A stretch of DNA of 23,174 nt from Microcaldota archaeon (GCA_021793035.1 JAJYTM010000002.1:1-23174), one strand, 5' to 3'; positions 1 to 7,989 are shown, counted from the stretch's first letter. Numbers and translations: made by a program. Notes: generated by a model not told the origin, from the sequence alone.

Positions 1-21
1 CTTCGGTTCGTCAAGCAGGAA

Positions 22-477
22 GTGAAAATCGGAGCGCACATATCCAAGTCCCAGGAAAGGCTCTTGGAACAGCTGCAGGTCCTGGGCAAGCCTAGCATTG
101 AGAAGATCGAGAAGCACAACGAATCGAGGTTCCTGCACAGCGACATAAAAGCTCTTGCAGGTGTTGGAGCAATAAGGCTTGCAGGTAAGCACATAGTCCT
201 CAATAGCGGGATAAAATTCGCATCAAGGCATGCCTTTGACGCTGTCGAGGCTAAAGATGTGAGAAAAGAGGACCTGGTTGCTATAAACGATAAGGGCATC
301 GGAGCAACCGCAAAAATCATATTTCCGGGATGCAGAGTATTTGACATGGGCAGGTTATACATAAAGATGTACAAGGTAACGTTGAGGAGAAAGGACAGGA
401 TGCGGGTGTTCGTGGTAGACAGCATATCATTCAAGGACAGACCGGAACTAGTCAACATCGTAGTTGGTGGCGGATAG
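22..477 (+). CDS. Hypothetical protein, possibly the C-terminal part of a longer gene
   Basis: I do not recognise this 151-residue protein. The first third is charged and probably helical, with an SQERLLEQL...IEKIEKHNESRF pattern and then a short strand-like IRLAGKHIVLNSG segment. That would fit a small winged-helix-like unit, but this is inference. The second half alternates hydrophobic and basic residues (FDMGRLYIKMYKVTLRRKDR) and ends VNIVVGG, suggesting a beta-rich basic domain that could bind nucleic acid. No signal peptide or membrane segment is visible. The GTG at 22 has only a weak upstream AGGA. The frame stays open to the first base of the window, so the real start may lie outside it. 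A T-rich tract follows directly, and the next gene is on the same strand. Confidence 0.6.
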   Translation: MKIGAHISKSQERLLEQLQVLGKPSIEKIEKHNESRFLHSDIKALAGVGAIRLAGKHIVLNSGIKFASRHAFDAVEAKDVRKEDLVAINDKGIGATAKIIFPGCRVFDMGRLYIKMYKVTLRRKDRMRVFVVDSISFKDRPELVNIVVGGG

Positions 478-494
478 CTTTTTATGCTTTTTTT
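478..494 (+). promoter_or_regulatory. T-rich tract: terminator of upstream gene and/or TATA region of the pilin-like gene
   Basis: The stop codon at 475-477 is followed at once by CTTTTTATGCTTTTTTTGA. Runs of T like this act as archaeal termination signals. The TTTTTATG part also sits about 30 nt before the next start, where a TATA box would be. The two roles cannot be separated by eye. Confidence 0.35.
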
Positions 495-514
495 GATAAC
501 CTACTGTGAGGCAC

Positions 515-1450
515 ATGAAGGCTTTTCGCAAAGGAAACTCTCAGAGAGAGTTTCATCAGAGGTTTGCATCGCAGAGCGCAATGGAATACCTCATGACCTA
601 TGGCTGGGCTATTCTCATAATCGCTGTGGTTCTTGCAGCACTTTTTGAGTTGGGCGTATTCAACCCGATGACTTTTGCGCCCAAAGCACCTCCAGGATCG
701 TGCCAAGTTGTAAGGCCTGAAGGTGCTGGCACCACAGATTTTATATCCCTCTCTGGCGAGTGCAACGGCGAGCTGCCGCAGTATGTAGCAAGATTAGGTA
801 ATTCGCCTGCATACATTTTAATTGCAAAAGATCAATACATACCTAGCGCTGGAAGTGGAAGCAGAACCATATCCCTTTGGTTTAACTCACTCGCTCCAGG
901 GTCATCAGGCACAGTTTTTACACAGCCTCGAACTGGACAGCCTAATCTAGACGTTTGTGGATCTTTCAATCTGGGTGCGGAGGACCTTGGAGGAAATAGA
1001 ATAGTATTTGGTTTACATAAATGTACCAATGACATATGGACATATTCTCCGCGGGCCCTATACGGTGTCTGGAATTACGTAGCTGTGAGTTACAATAATT
1101 TATCTGATACTGTAACATTTTATATAAATGATAATACGACAGGACCGATAACAAATATTGGCATGTTTCCATCTAACGGAAACTTTACCATCGGAGGTTG
1201 GGATGACTATTGGGCTACTCTTTCGGGTTATGTATCCAATGTTCAAATCTATAATACTGCTCTTTCTACGAATGAGATACAAGCCCTCTACCAGGAAGGC
1301 ATCGGCGGCGCGCCCATAAACATACAGAGCCTTGTTGCATGGTACCCACTCAACGGCAATGCGAACGATTACTCCGGGAACAACAACAACGGCGTGCCTA
1401 CGAATGTTACATATACGAGCAACTGGTATTCGGGATATAGCGCACCGTAA
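515..1450 (+). CDS. Type IV pilin-like secreted protein with LamG/concanavalin-type domain
   Basis: The N-terminus has a basic stretch, then FASQSAMEYLMTYGW and a hydrophobic helix (WAILIIAVVLAALFELGVF). This is the class III (type IV pilin-like) signal layout, with a Glu at +5 if cleavage falls before QSAME, so the protein is probably assembled into or anchored on the cell envelope. Residues from about 100 to 265 look like a LamG jelly-roll: ISLWFN near its start, WNYVAVSYN and TVTFYIND in the middle, VSNVQIYNTALS...EIQALYQEG at its end. The last 40 residues (LVAWYPLNGNANDYSGN) look like the opening strand of another LamG unit and are cut short. ATG 515 is preferred because GAGG lies just upstream; GTG 506 is the longer alternative. 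Carbohydrate binding or adhesion is inferred. The middle of the gene is visibly AT-richer than both ends. Confidence 0.85.
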   Translation: MKAFRKGNSQREFHQRFASQSAMEYLMTYGWAILIIAVVLAALFELGVFNPMTFAPKAPPGSCQVVRPEGAGTTDFISLSGECNGELPQYVARLGNSPAYILIAKDQYIPSAGSGSRTISLWFNSLAPGSSGTVFTQPRTGQPNLDVCGSFNLGAEDLGGNRIVFGLHKCTNDIWTYSPRALYGVWNYVAVSYNNLSDTVTFYINDNTTGPITNIGMFPSNGNFTIGGWDDYWATLSGYVSNVQIYNTALSTNEIQALYQEGIGGAPINIQSLVAWYPLNGNANDYSGNNNNGVPTNVTYTSNWYSGYSAP

Positions 1451-1480
1451 AATAAGGCTATAATCAGTGCATTCAGCATA

Positions 1481-2698
1481 TCACTGAAGCATTCCGTATC
1501 CGGTGAGCCTCCATCTCTGCGATATGTTCCTCAATATGGCTATCTTCTCCCCTTTGTCTATGCACACCTTGTGCTTGAGCTCTATGTCTGCCTTGTCCTT
1601 CTTTGTCTTCTTGACGTATCCAACTACTGTTGCTGTGCCAACGCCCATTATGAGCGCCTCGCCCTCGTGGAGCGACTGCTCTGGTATGTCATCCCTGGCT
1701 ATCCTGCTGTACTTTATGCTTATGAGGCTTTTCGCTTCGGGAAGCTTTCCTGTATGCCCGACAACGTTTCCCACAAGATTGTCGGCTTTTACGAAGGTAG
1801 GGTCTATCCCTGTAGATATGCCTATCAGGCCGCCCGGTATCGCCTCATCGATGTCTTCAGTGCCGTTGTTCATTGCGCGAATTGTCGTTATAACCGGCTT
1901 ATAGTCATCCTTCTTCGCGTCCTTCGATACGTTTATTCCTGGTCTTATCTCTATCTCATCCCCCTTCTTGAACTCTCCTTTCACTATCGTGCCGCCAATC
2001 ACGCCGCCTACGAGCTTCGATGTGTCCGCGCCCGGCTTATTCACATCGAATGACCTGACAACGTACATGAGCGGATCAGCATCCACGTCTCTTTTGGGCC
2101 TTGGCAGCTCAAGTATACTCTGGAGCAGCACGTCTATGTTGACCCCCTTGTTGGTCATCACAGGCACTATTGGCGCGTCCTCTATTACTGTGCCCTTTAC
2201 GAACGCCTTTATCTGCCTGTAGCTTTCCAACGCCTTTTCCTTACCTACTATATCTATCTTGGTCTGCGCTATTATGACGTTCTTCAGGCCGAGCAGGTTT
2301 ATGATCATAAGGTGCTCCTTTGTCTGCGGCATAGGGCACGGCTCGTTCGCAGCTATCACGAAAAGGACCGCGTCTATGACGCTGGCACCGGCTATCGCAG
2401 TAGCCATGAGCGTCTCGTGGCCTGGCGCATCAAGGAAAGATACGCGTATGACCGGCTTGGCAGGCCCTCCGCACTTCGGGCACGTATCCGATACGGTATA
2501 TGCCTCGGGCTCGGGGCACTTCTCGCATTTCTTTATTACCGTATCGGCATAGCCCAGCTTTATCGTCATGTTGCGCTTTATGCTCTCGCTGTGCTTGTCC
2601 GTCCATACGCCTGTGAGCGCCTTCGTGAGCGACGTCTTGCCGTGGTCTATATGCCCGAGCGTCTCTATGTTGAGCACGCTCTGCTTTATGTCATCCAT
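1481..2698 (-). CDS. eif2g: Translation initiation factor aIF2 subunit gamma
   Basis: This is the GTPase core of archaeal aIF2, which delivers Met-tRNAi to the small ribosomal subunit. At 405 residues it has normal family length. Visible landmarks are the P-loop GHIDHGKT (15-22), a zinc knuckle C58-x2-C61...C73-x2-C76, DAPGH (90-94), and the family-typical RSFDVNKPG start of domain 2 followed by GGVIGG. The tail carries the usual RWRLTGYG. Two GTPase motifs deviate: G4 reads TKID rather than NKID, and G5 has Met-Thr where Ser-Ala is usual. The start is ATG. The gene lies 6 nt after S6e on the same strand, so the two are probably cotranscribed, a linkage known in archaea. It converges with the pilin-like gene, leaving about 30 nt between stops. 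Confidence 0.97.
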   Translation of the reverse strand: MDDIKQSVLNIETLGHIDHGKTSLTKALTGVWTDKHSESIKRNMTIKLGYADTVIKKCEKCPEPEAYTVSDTCPKCGGPAKPVIRVSFLDAPGHETLMATAIAGASVIDAVLFVIAANEPCPMPQTKEHLMIINLLGLKNVIIAQTKIDIVGKEKALESYRQIKAFVKGTVIEDAPIVPVMTNKGVNIDVLLQSILELPRPKRDVDADPLMYVVRSFDVNKPGADTSKLVGGVIGGTIVKGEFKKGDEIEIRPGINVSKDAKKDDYKPVITTIRAMNNGTEDIDEAIPGGLIGISTGIDPTFVKADNLVGNVVGHTGKLPEAKSLISIKYSRIARDDIPEQSLHEGEALIMGVGTATVVGYVKKTKKDKADIELKHKVCIDKGEKIAILRNISQRWRLTGYGMLQ

Positions 2699-2704
2699 AA
2701 CTAA

Positions 2705-3106
2705 TCATTTCGCTTCCTTGCCGGCTTCCTCCTTCTTCTCCTTCTTGGGGAATATCTCCTCGACGGGCTTGGAGCCGTATTCGGTTATCGCAACGCTCAC
2801 CTGGTTGGTGTCATTAGATATCATGTTGCCCCTCACTGTGACGCGCTTGTACACCCTCTCGCCGGTGCTCTTCTTCTTTCTCTCCCTCAATGTCTTCCTC
2901 TTCAGCTGCCCCTGCATGCTCGGCTCGAGCGGGAAACCGCTGCTGTCGCTGCCCCCGGTTATCCTTACCTTGTATCCTGTGAGGCCGAATATTGACGCAT
3001 CGATCTCGTCCCCTATCTTTCTGTTGAGCAGCGCTGCCTTTCTGTCGTCATCGAGCTCCATGCTGGCGCTCAGCCCTGTCTTTGGGTCTGAATATATCAG
3101 TTTCAA
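2705..3106 (-). CDS. rps6e: Small-subunit ribosomal protein eS6 (S6e)
   Basis: A 133-residue S6e protein. The N-terminus (MKLIYSDPKTG), the GYKVRITGGSDSSGFP core and the basic RKTLRERKKK stretch are characteristic of the family. The C-terminus is a Lys/Glu tail. It belongs to the 30S subunit in archaea and eukaryotes. The start is TTG, chosen because it gives the family N-terminus and because GAGGTG lies 5 nt before it. It is followed after 6 nt by aIF2 gamma, forming a translation operon. About 80 nt separate it from the end of cdc48. Confidence 0.97.
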   Translation of the reverse strand: MKLIYSDPKTGLSASMELDDDRKAALLNRKIGDEIDASIFGLTGYKVRITGGSDSSGFPLEPSMQGQLKRKTLRERKKKSTGERVYKRVTVRGNMISNDTNQVSVAITEYGSKPVEEIFPKKEKKEEAGKEAK

Positions 3107-3111
3107 TCAAA

Positions 3112-3117
3112 CACCTC
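3112..3117 (-). promoter_or_regulatory. Ribosome binding site of S6e (supports a TTG start)
   Basis: Read on the minus strand this is GAGGTG, 5 nt before the TTG at 3106. It matches the 3' end of archaeal 16S rRNA and settles the non-ATG start. Confidence 0.75.
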
Positions 3118-3185
3118 TTGTAACATTAGCATATCTATTTGTCTATAGGGGTTATTATTCCTTGCCTTCGTCCGTGCCCCGGCGC

Positions 3186-5342
3186 TTACCTGTACATGTT
3201 CTGCGGCTCGTCCTTGAACCTCCTTATCCTGTCGGAGAGCTCCTTGGGTATGGCGGGCTTCACGTCCTGCATCGCCTTAACGAAGTTGTTCTTCGTGACT
3301 ACCGTCTTCTCCTCCCTTATCGCATACATGCCGGCCTCCCTGCACAGGTTCTCTATCTCTGCGCCTGTATAGCCATCGGTCGACTTAGCGAGCTCAGTGA
3401 GATCCACGTCCTTGTCTAGCGGCATCTTCCTGGTATGGACCTTGAATATGGCGAGCCTCTCCTCTTCGCCTGGCACGGGTATCTCTATTATCTTGTCAAA
3501 CCTCCCTGGTCTGAGGAGCGCAGGATCGAGCATATCCGGCCTGTTCGTGGCTGCAAGCACAGATACGCTCTTCATGCTGTCCAAGCCATCGAGCTCGGTG
3601 AGCAGCGTGTCGACTACCCTCTCAGTAACCATGGAGTCGCTGCTATCGGAATCCCTCGCAGAAGCTATCGCATCTATCTCGTCTATGAATATTATGCATG
3701 GCGCTGCCATCCTGGCCTTCCTGAATATCTCCCTGGTCGCCTTCTCGCTCTCCCCGACGAACTTGCTGAGCAGCTCAGGGCCCTTTATCGATATGAAGTT
3801 GGATTCCCTTTCTGTTGCAACCGCCTTCGCGAGAAGCGTCTTGCCTGTTCCGGGCGCTCCGACGAGCAGTATGCCCTTGACGGGCCTTATGCCCATCTTT
3901 TCGAAGGCTTCAGGGTTCTTTATGGGCAGCTCCAAGGCTTCACGGAGCTGCTTCTTCACCTCCTCCAAGCCTCCTACGTCGTTCCAGTGCACGTTCGGCC
4001 TTTCAACGAAGACCTCCCTGAGCGCGCTCGGCTGTATTGTAGCAAGCGCATTCATGAAATCCGCCATGCTCACCTTCAGGCCGATGAGTATTTCGTTGGG
4101 TATGGACTTCTTGTCCATTATCTTGGGCAGTATGCCCCTTAATGTAAACATCGCGCTCTCCCTTGCCAGTGCAGCGAGATCAGCTCCAGTATAGCCGTGC
4201 GTCATGTTTGCCAGCTCGTCGAGATTCACATCCTCAGTAAGAGGCATGTTCCTGGTGTGTATCTGCAATATCTCCTTCCTGGAATTCCTGTCAGGCACCC
4301 CTATCTCTATCTCCCTGTCAAATCTGCCGGGCCTCCTGAGCGCCGGGTCTATCGAGTTCTCCCTGTTCGTAGCACCGATGACTATAACCTGGCCCCTGGA
4401 AGACATACCGTCCATCAGAGTTAGCAGCTGCGATACCATCCTCCTCTCCACTTCGTTGGTGGCTTCCTCCCTCTTAGGCGCTATCGCATCAATCTCGTCC
4501 ATGAATATTATAGTGGGAGCCTTCTCCTTCGCCTCATTGAATATCTCCCTGAGCTTCTCTTCGCTCTCACCTACGAACTTGCTCACCAGTTCAGGCCCCG
4601 ATATGTCTATAAAGTTTGCGTCGCTCTCGTTAGCTACTGCCTTTGCGAGAAGCGTCTTTCCTGTACCTGGCGCACCGTAGAGCAGCACGCCCTTCGGCGG
4701 CTCAATCCCCAGCCTCTCGAACAGCTCCGGATACCTTATCGGCAGCTCGACCATCTCCCTTATCTTCTGTATCTCGTTCTTGAGCCCCCCTATATCCTCA
4801 TAGTGGACATCTCCTATCCTGACTACTGATTCGGATATGGGCTCGCTCCTTACCACTACCTCCGTGTTCTTCCCAGCCTTGACTATGCTGTGCGGCGTAA
4901 CCTGCGCAACTATGAAGTTGAAGGTATAGCCGAACATAGGTATTGGCACTACGTCGCCCTTGAGTATTGGCTTGTCCTCGAGCTTGTTCTTGGCGTATTC
5001 GGAGAAATCGGGTGATATTGGCGTCCTCTGGTTCATTGGAGGTGCAAGCACTATCTTCTCTGCTTCCCTGACTTCAGCCTTGCTCACGAAGACCTTGTCC
5101 CCTATCCCTGCCCCTATGTTCTGCCTTATGTATCCATCTATCCTTATGAAATCCAATCCCTCATCCTGTGAATGCGCAGGCCATACTATCGCTGCAGTTG
5201 ACCTTCTCTTGCCCTTTATCTCTATAACATCGCCGGGCGTCACGTCCAACAGTTTCCTTGCCTTCGAATCTATCCTGGCTATGCCTCTCCCGTCGTCTGT
5301 GACTAATGCTCCTACAACATTTAACTCTATACCGTTAGACAT
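3186..5342 (-). CDS. cdc48: Cdc48/VAT-family double AAA+ ATPase
   Basis: A 718-residue hexameric unfoldase of the Cdc48/VCP/VAT type. Residues 1-180 form the N domain (double-psi barrel plus second lobe). D1 has Walker A GAPGTGKT (223-230), Walker B FMDEID (280-285) and the arginine-finger region [12 protein letters not shown]2 repeats these as GAPGTGKT (495-502), IFIDEID (551-557) and [11 protein letters not shown]. Both ATPase sites look intact. The protein ends NMYR, which fits the HbYX (hydrophobic-Tyr-any) proteasome-docking rule. With the proteasome beta gene in the same window, a role in feeding unfolded substrates to the 20S core is likely (inference from known archaeal Cdc48). The start is ATG with AAGGGG upstream. 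It is the first gene of a minus-strand group with S6e and aIF2 gamma, though an 80-nt gap may hold a separate S6e promoter. Confidence 0.97.
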   Translation of the reverse strand: MSNGIELNVVGALVTDDGRGIARIDSKARKLLDVTPGDVIEIKGKRRSTAAIVWPAHSQDEGLDFIRIDGYIRQNIGAGIGDKVFVSKAEVREAEKIVLAPPMNQRTPISPDFSEYAKNKLEDKPILKGDVVPIPMFGYTFNFIVAQVTPHSIVKAGKNTEVVVRSEPISESVVRIGDVHYEDIGGLKNEIQKIREMVELPIRYPELFERLGIEPPKGVLLYGAPGTGKTLLAKAVANESDANFIDISGPELVSKFVGESEEKLREIFNEAKEKAPTIIFMDEIDAIAPKREEATNEVERRMVSQLLTLMDGMSSRGQVIVIGATNRENSIDPALRRPGRFDREIEIGVPDRNSRKEILQIHTRNMPLTEDVNLDELANMTHGYTGADLAALARESAMFTLRGILPKIMDKKSIPNEILIGLKVSMADFMNALATIQPSALREVFVERPNVHWNDVGGLEEVKKQLREALELPIKNPEAFEKMGIRPVKGILLVGAPGTGKTLLAKAVATERESNFISIKGPELLSKFVGESEKATREIFRKARMAAPCIIFIDEIDAIASARDSDSSDSMVTERVVDTLLTELDGLDSMKSVSVLAATNRPDMLDPALLRPGRFDKIIEIPVPGEEERLAIFKVHTRKMPLDKDVDLTELAKSTDGYTGAEIENLCREAGMYAIREEKTVVTKNNFVKAMQDVKPAIPKELSDRIRRFKDEPQNMYR

Positions 5343-5360
5343 AAAGAACCCCTTATAATA

Positions 5361-5388
5361 TGTTTATATACTGCACAAATATAAACCT
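5361..5388 (-). promoter_or_regulatory. Promoter region of cdc48
   Basis: On the minus strand two TATA-like stretches occur: GGTTTATATTTG (5377-5388), about 40 nt before the ATG, and GTATATAAACA (5361-5371), about 24 nt before it. The distal one would give a short leader containing the AAGGGG ribosome site. The proximal one would give a nearly leaderless mRNA. Confidence 0.5.
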
Positions 5389-5506
5389 AACCGAAAGATT
5401 CGGCCCAGCGGCGTGCAATTTTTGAAACAGCGTTAAAATAATGAATACAAAATTAAAGGATAAGTCCTAACAAACAAAATAAACAAAATCCCTGCGTCAA
5501 GCGCCT

Positions 5507-5632
5507 TCACTCTTCATCCATGTCGTCTCCATCATCAGAGTCGTCATCGTCTTCAGCGTCGGTGTCGTCTTCGTCGTCTTCATCGTCGCTCTCGTCGTCC
5601 TTTATATATTCTCTTTCGTTGTCGCTTACCAT
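5507..5632 (-). CDS. Hyperacidic 41-residue mini-protein
   Basis: This short frame, ATG at 5632 to TGA at 5507, encodes a 41-residue product. After a mixed start (MVSDNEREYIK) it is almost entirely Asp and Glu with a few Ser, Thr and Gly, and it ends DDMDEE. Support for a real gene: a TATA-like element about 39 nt upstream, a clean ATG, a GTGG-type weak ribosome site, Asp codons mixing GAC and GAT, and its own space in an otherwise gene-free 460-nt interval. Against it: it is short, and a GTC-rich repeat on the other strand could produce such a frame by chance. No domain is recognisable. An acidic tail-like peptide could act as a nucleic-acid mimic or a chaperone for basic proteins, but this is speculation. 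It lies between cdc48 (same strand) and hjc (divergent). Confidence 0.55.
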   Translation of the reverse strand: MVSDNEREYIKDDESDDEDDEDDTDAEDDDDSDDGDDMDEE

Positions 5633-5666
5633 ATAGACCACTTTTGGTTTTCTAACCAACGGATAC

Positions 5667-5674
5667 CTTATAAA
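5667..5674 (-). promoter_or_regulatory. TATA-like element of the acidic mini-ORF
   Basis: Minus-strand TTTATAAG centred about 39 nt before the ATG at 5632, implying a leader of roughly 12-15 nt. This is the spacing seen for other genes in the window. Confidence 0.4.
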
Positions 5675-5769
5675 TGATACATTATAAAAAGCTTTCTTAT
5701 TTTCCTTTATACGGATTTATTTTCTTTCAGCAGCTGTGAAAATCACTCATTTCAGTATCCAAACTCTGT

Positions 5770-5780
5770 TATTTATATTT
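5770..5780 (+). promoter_or_regulatory. Promoter of hjc
   Basis: TATTTATATTT centred about 31 nt before the ATG of hjc, with no ribosome binding site between. This suggests a leaderless or nearly leaderless transcript. Confidence 0.45.
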
Positions 5781-5805
5781 TGCATAAGAGAAATAAAGTG
5801 TTTGC

Positions 5806-6195
5806 ATGAAAAGATATTCAAAGGGGGCAAGAGGCGAGAGGGAGCTGCTGAATTTCCTGTACTCCAAGGGCTATTCGGTGATGCGCGCTGCTGGAAGCGG
5901 CGTGAATTCCCTCGGCCCGGACATAATAGCTTTCAAGGAAGGCACCGGCTTGGCGTTCGAATGCAAGGCATGGAACAAGACTAGCATCTCCATAGAGGCG
6001 GAGAAGATAGAAAAGCTTAAGCAGTGGGAGTCTAACACCAGGATGCATACATTCATAGCATGGCGCATGAACGGCAGCGGTTGGTTCTTCATATCCCTAG
6101 ACGAAATGAACCGCACGACCGAGTACTATACAGTGACGCGCAGGAACGCATTATCAATAAACAGGAAGGTAGATGACATACTTGGCATAAGGTAA
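5806..6195 (+). CDS. hjc: Holliday junction resolvase Hjc
   Basis: A 129-residue archaeal resolvase of normal length. It cuts four-way DNA junctions during recombination and fork repair, acting as a dimer. The nuclease core is visible in order: KGARGERELLNFL with the first acidic ligand E11, RAAGSG, the metal-binding Asp in GPDII (D39), and the ECK pair (E52, K54). These match the E...D...ExK arrangement of the restriction-endonuclease-like fold. The start is ATG with a TATA element about 31 nt before it. The next gene has its own promoter, so it may be monocistronic. Confidence 0.95.
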   Translation: MKRYSKGARGERELLNFLYSKGYSVMRAAGSGVNSLGPDIIAFKEGTGLAFECKAWNKTSISIEAEKIEKLKQWESNTRMHTFIAWRMNGSGWFFISLDEMNRTTEYYTVTRRNALSINRKVDDILGIR

Positions 6196-6220
6196 TGCTG
6201 GAAAATCTAATCTTGGCAAG

Positions 6221-6231
6221 GCATAAAAAGC
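6221..6231 (+). promoter_or_regulatory. Promoter of the 7-TM protein gene
   Basis: GCATAAAAAGC centred about 25 nt before the ATG at 6251, the spacing expected for a leaderless archaeal transcript. This favours ATG 6251 over the upstream TTG at 6233. Confidence 0.5.
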
Positions 6232-6250
6232 ATTGGTCAGAAATAGAATC

Positions 6251-6886
6251 ATGGCAGGAATACTCGCTTCTCAGGCATTCGTGGAGTTCTCCACTCTGCT
6301 GATACTGGCGCTTACTCTTGGCTTAGCAATAATCATGAGCTATAGGTACGTGCGCAAGCGTTCCAAGCCCCTCCTCTACTGGAGCACAGGCATGTGGTTC
6401 TTCGCGATAGGTGTATTGCTCGAGGTAATCTTTGCTTTCGGTATATACTCTGAGTTCCTCATCGCATTGTACCTGTTCATCGTGGTAATGGTCGTCGAAA
6501 GCCTGGCAATAGGGTCGATGCAGCTGATAAAATCGATAAAGCTCAAGTCATCATACTACATCTATTCAATAATAACTACAGTGTTATTGGCATATTCGCT
6601 GTATGCATCCAATATAGGCAATGTGATAACCAACCACATAGTGTTCGGTGCGCTTCCTATATTCATAGTGATAACCTCATCGATAGTCACGTTTCCTGCA
6701 GCTGCCATACTCATAGCTATAGCGGCGATAAGCTACCTCCACAGGCACAGCGCAAAGATGCTGGGCATCATAGCAGGAGTTGTGGTGGTATCTATAGCAG
6801 GCACCCTATACATAGCAGCGATACCCGCATTCCTGTACTATTCAGAGTTCATAGGCATACTGCTTCTCTGGCTCGGATTCATATGA
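6251..6886 (+). CDS. Seven-transmembrane protein of unknown function
   Basis: 211 residues, almost wholly membrane. About seven hydrophobic helices are visible, with short basic loops between them: SYRYVRKRSK after helix 1, SIKLKSSYY after helix 3, and YLHRHSAK before helix 6. The layout resembles small 7-TM modules that serve as sensory or carrier domains, but there is no output domain and I recognise no catalytic motif. Start ATG 6251 agrees with the TATA spacing. The stop at 6884-6886 overlaps the GAGGTG ribosome site of msrB, so the two genes may be cotranscribed; a functional link is not shown. Confidence 0.8.
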   Translation: MAGILASQAFVEFSTLLILALTLGLAIIMSYRYVRKRSKPLLYWSTGMWFFAIGVLLEVIFAFGIYSEFLIALYLFIVVMVVESLAIGSMQLIKSIKLKSSYYIYSIITTVLLAYSLYASNIGNVITNHIVFGALPIFIVITSSIVTFPAAAILIAIAAISYLHRHSAKMLGIIAGVVVVSIAGTLYIAAIPAFLYYSEFIGILLLWLGFI

Positions 6887-6895
6887 GGTGGACTT

Positions 6896-7249
6896 ACGAA
6901 GAAGCTCACAAAAGAGGAAGAGGAAGTAATAGTGCATAAGGGCACAGAAAGGCCATTCAGCGGCGAATACGACCGCGAATTTAGGAAAGGGACATACGTA
7001 TGCAAGCGCTGTGGCGCCGAGCTATACCGTTCGGAGGACAAATTCGATGCGCATTGCGGCTGGCCCAGCTTCGACGACGAGATAAAAGGCGCGATAAAAA
7101 GGGTTCCCGATCCAGATGGGCATAGGACTGAAATAGAATGCGCCAACTGCGGGGCTCATCTTGGCCATGTATTCGAAGGCGAGCATTTGACAAAGAAAAA
7201 TGTAAGGCATTGCGTGAATTCCATATCAATGGTTTTTATACCTGGCTAA
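6896..7249 (+). CDS. msrB: Peptide-methionine (R)-S-oxide reductase MsrB
   Basis: MsrB reduces the R-epimer of methionine sulfoxide in proteins. From 6896 the product is 117 residues. It has a structural zinc site CKRC (36-39) and CANC (82-85), GWPSF, GHVFEG, and the catalytic Cys in RHCVNS (C106). A second Cys in HCGWPSF (C54) could be the resolving one. Start choice: the family's conserved opening LTxEExxV...[10 protein letters not shown] begins upstream of the only standard start codon in frame (GTG 6932). Directly before this block lies ACG at 6896, 5 nt after GAGGTG at 6885-6890. I therefore place the start at 6896 as a rare ACG start, or as an ATG altered by an error. With GTG 6932 the protein would be 105 residues and lose the conserved opening. 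msrA follows after 12 nt. Confidence 0.93.
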   Translation, partial: TKKLTKEEEEVIVHKGTERPFSGEYDREFRKGTYVCKRCGAELYRSEDKFDAHCGWPSFDDEIKGAIKRVPDPDGHRTEIECANCGAHLGHVFEGEHLTKKNVRHCVNSISMVFIPG

Positions 7250-7261
7250 CGAACTGCATTT

Positions 7262-7789
7262 ATGGTATCCAAGACAATATACCTGGGCGCGGGATGCTTC
7301 TGGTGCACCGAGGCGGTATACAAGCTTTTCAACGGCATAATAAGCACGCAGCCTGGATACGCAGGCGGCCACACGAAGAACCCCACATACAAGGAGGTGT
7401 GCAGCGGCAATACGGGCCATGCCGAAGTTGTAAGAGTAGAATATGATCCTTCGATACTGCCGCTGCGGAGAGTCCTAGATATATACTTCAGCATGCATGA
7501 CCCTACGTCAAAGAATAGGCAGGGCGAAGATGTTGGGGAGCAATACCGGTCAATAATACTTTATCAGGAAGATTCCGACAAGGAGATAATAGACAAGTAC
7601 ATAGAAAGCATAAGGCTGCAATATAAAAATCCCATAACAACCGAGGTCGTGAAGCTCACCGAATTCTACCCTGCAGAAGAATATCACAAGGATTATTACG
7701 ACAACAACAGGCTCAACCCGTATTGCACCTTGGTCATCTGGCCAAAGCTCAGGAAGATTATGAAGGAATTCGGGATAAAAAGCCACTAG
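7262..7789 (+). CDS. msrA: Peptide-methionine (S)-S-oxide reductase MsrA
   Basis: A 175-residue MsrA that reduces the S-epimer of methionine sulfoxide. The catalytic motif GAGCFWCTE (Cys12) is near the N-terminus. Family blocks follow: GYAGGHTKNPTYKEVCSG, GHAEVVRVEYDP, FSMHDPT and DVGEQYRS. The C-terminal YHKDYYDNN is also typical. It starts at ATG 12 nt after msrB and so pairs both stereospecific enzymes in one operon, giving full repair of oxidised methionine. It is the last core gene before the AT-rich island. Confidence 0.97.
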   Translation: MVSKTIYLGAGCFWCTEAVYKLFNGIISTQPGYAGGHTKNPTYKEVCSGNTGHAEVVRVEYDPSILPLRRVLDIYFSMHDPTSKNRQGEDVGEQYRSIILYQEDSDKEIIDKYIESIRLQYKNPITTEVVKLTEFYPAEEYHKDYYDNNRLNPYCTLVIWPKLRKIMKEFGIKSH

Positions 7790-7989
7790 CGATGCACATC
7801 TAATTGCATTTAGCATAGTTATGAAACTTGTTCCAACCCTATTGCTCCTATTTTTATCCATTTGGCACGAAGCTTTACGAAATTGAGATTGTTGTCTGCC
7901 TTGCGCCTTTTTTCTTCTGCATGTCAAGGTTCAAGATAAAACAGTAGGATAACACTGACATGTAATAGGGTACCCACATAATACCATAA
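7790..7989. other. Intergenic left edge of accessory island, no gene seen
   Basis: About 200 nt after msrA. A 21-codon hydrophobic frame (ATG 7821) is present but unsupported. Composition shifts here from the balanced core genes to AT-rich DNA. An 8-bp ATTGCTCC at 7841 recurs at the 3' end of the tRNA-Glu gene but is too short to call an attachment site. Confidence 0.5.

Noticed and set aside
2568..3419. 283-codon plus-strand frame over S6e and neighbours
   Set aside because: It crosses three well-supported minus-strand genes and has shadow composition.
5510..5632. The GTC/ATC-rich stretch considered as a simple trinucleotide repeat only
   Set aside because: Codons are mixed (GAC, GAT, GAA, GAG, plus others) rather than a uniform repeat, and a start, stop and TATA element fit a small gene, so it is listed as a probable CDS.
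7841..7848. ATTGCTCC matching the tRNA-Glu 3' end (12244-12251) as an attachment-site duplication
   Set aside because: Only 8 bp, expected by chance in this length, and it does not extend into the T arm; no integrase gene is present.
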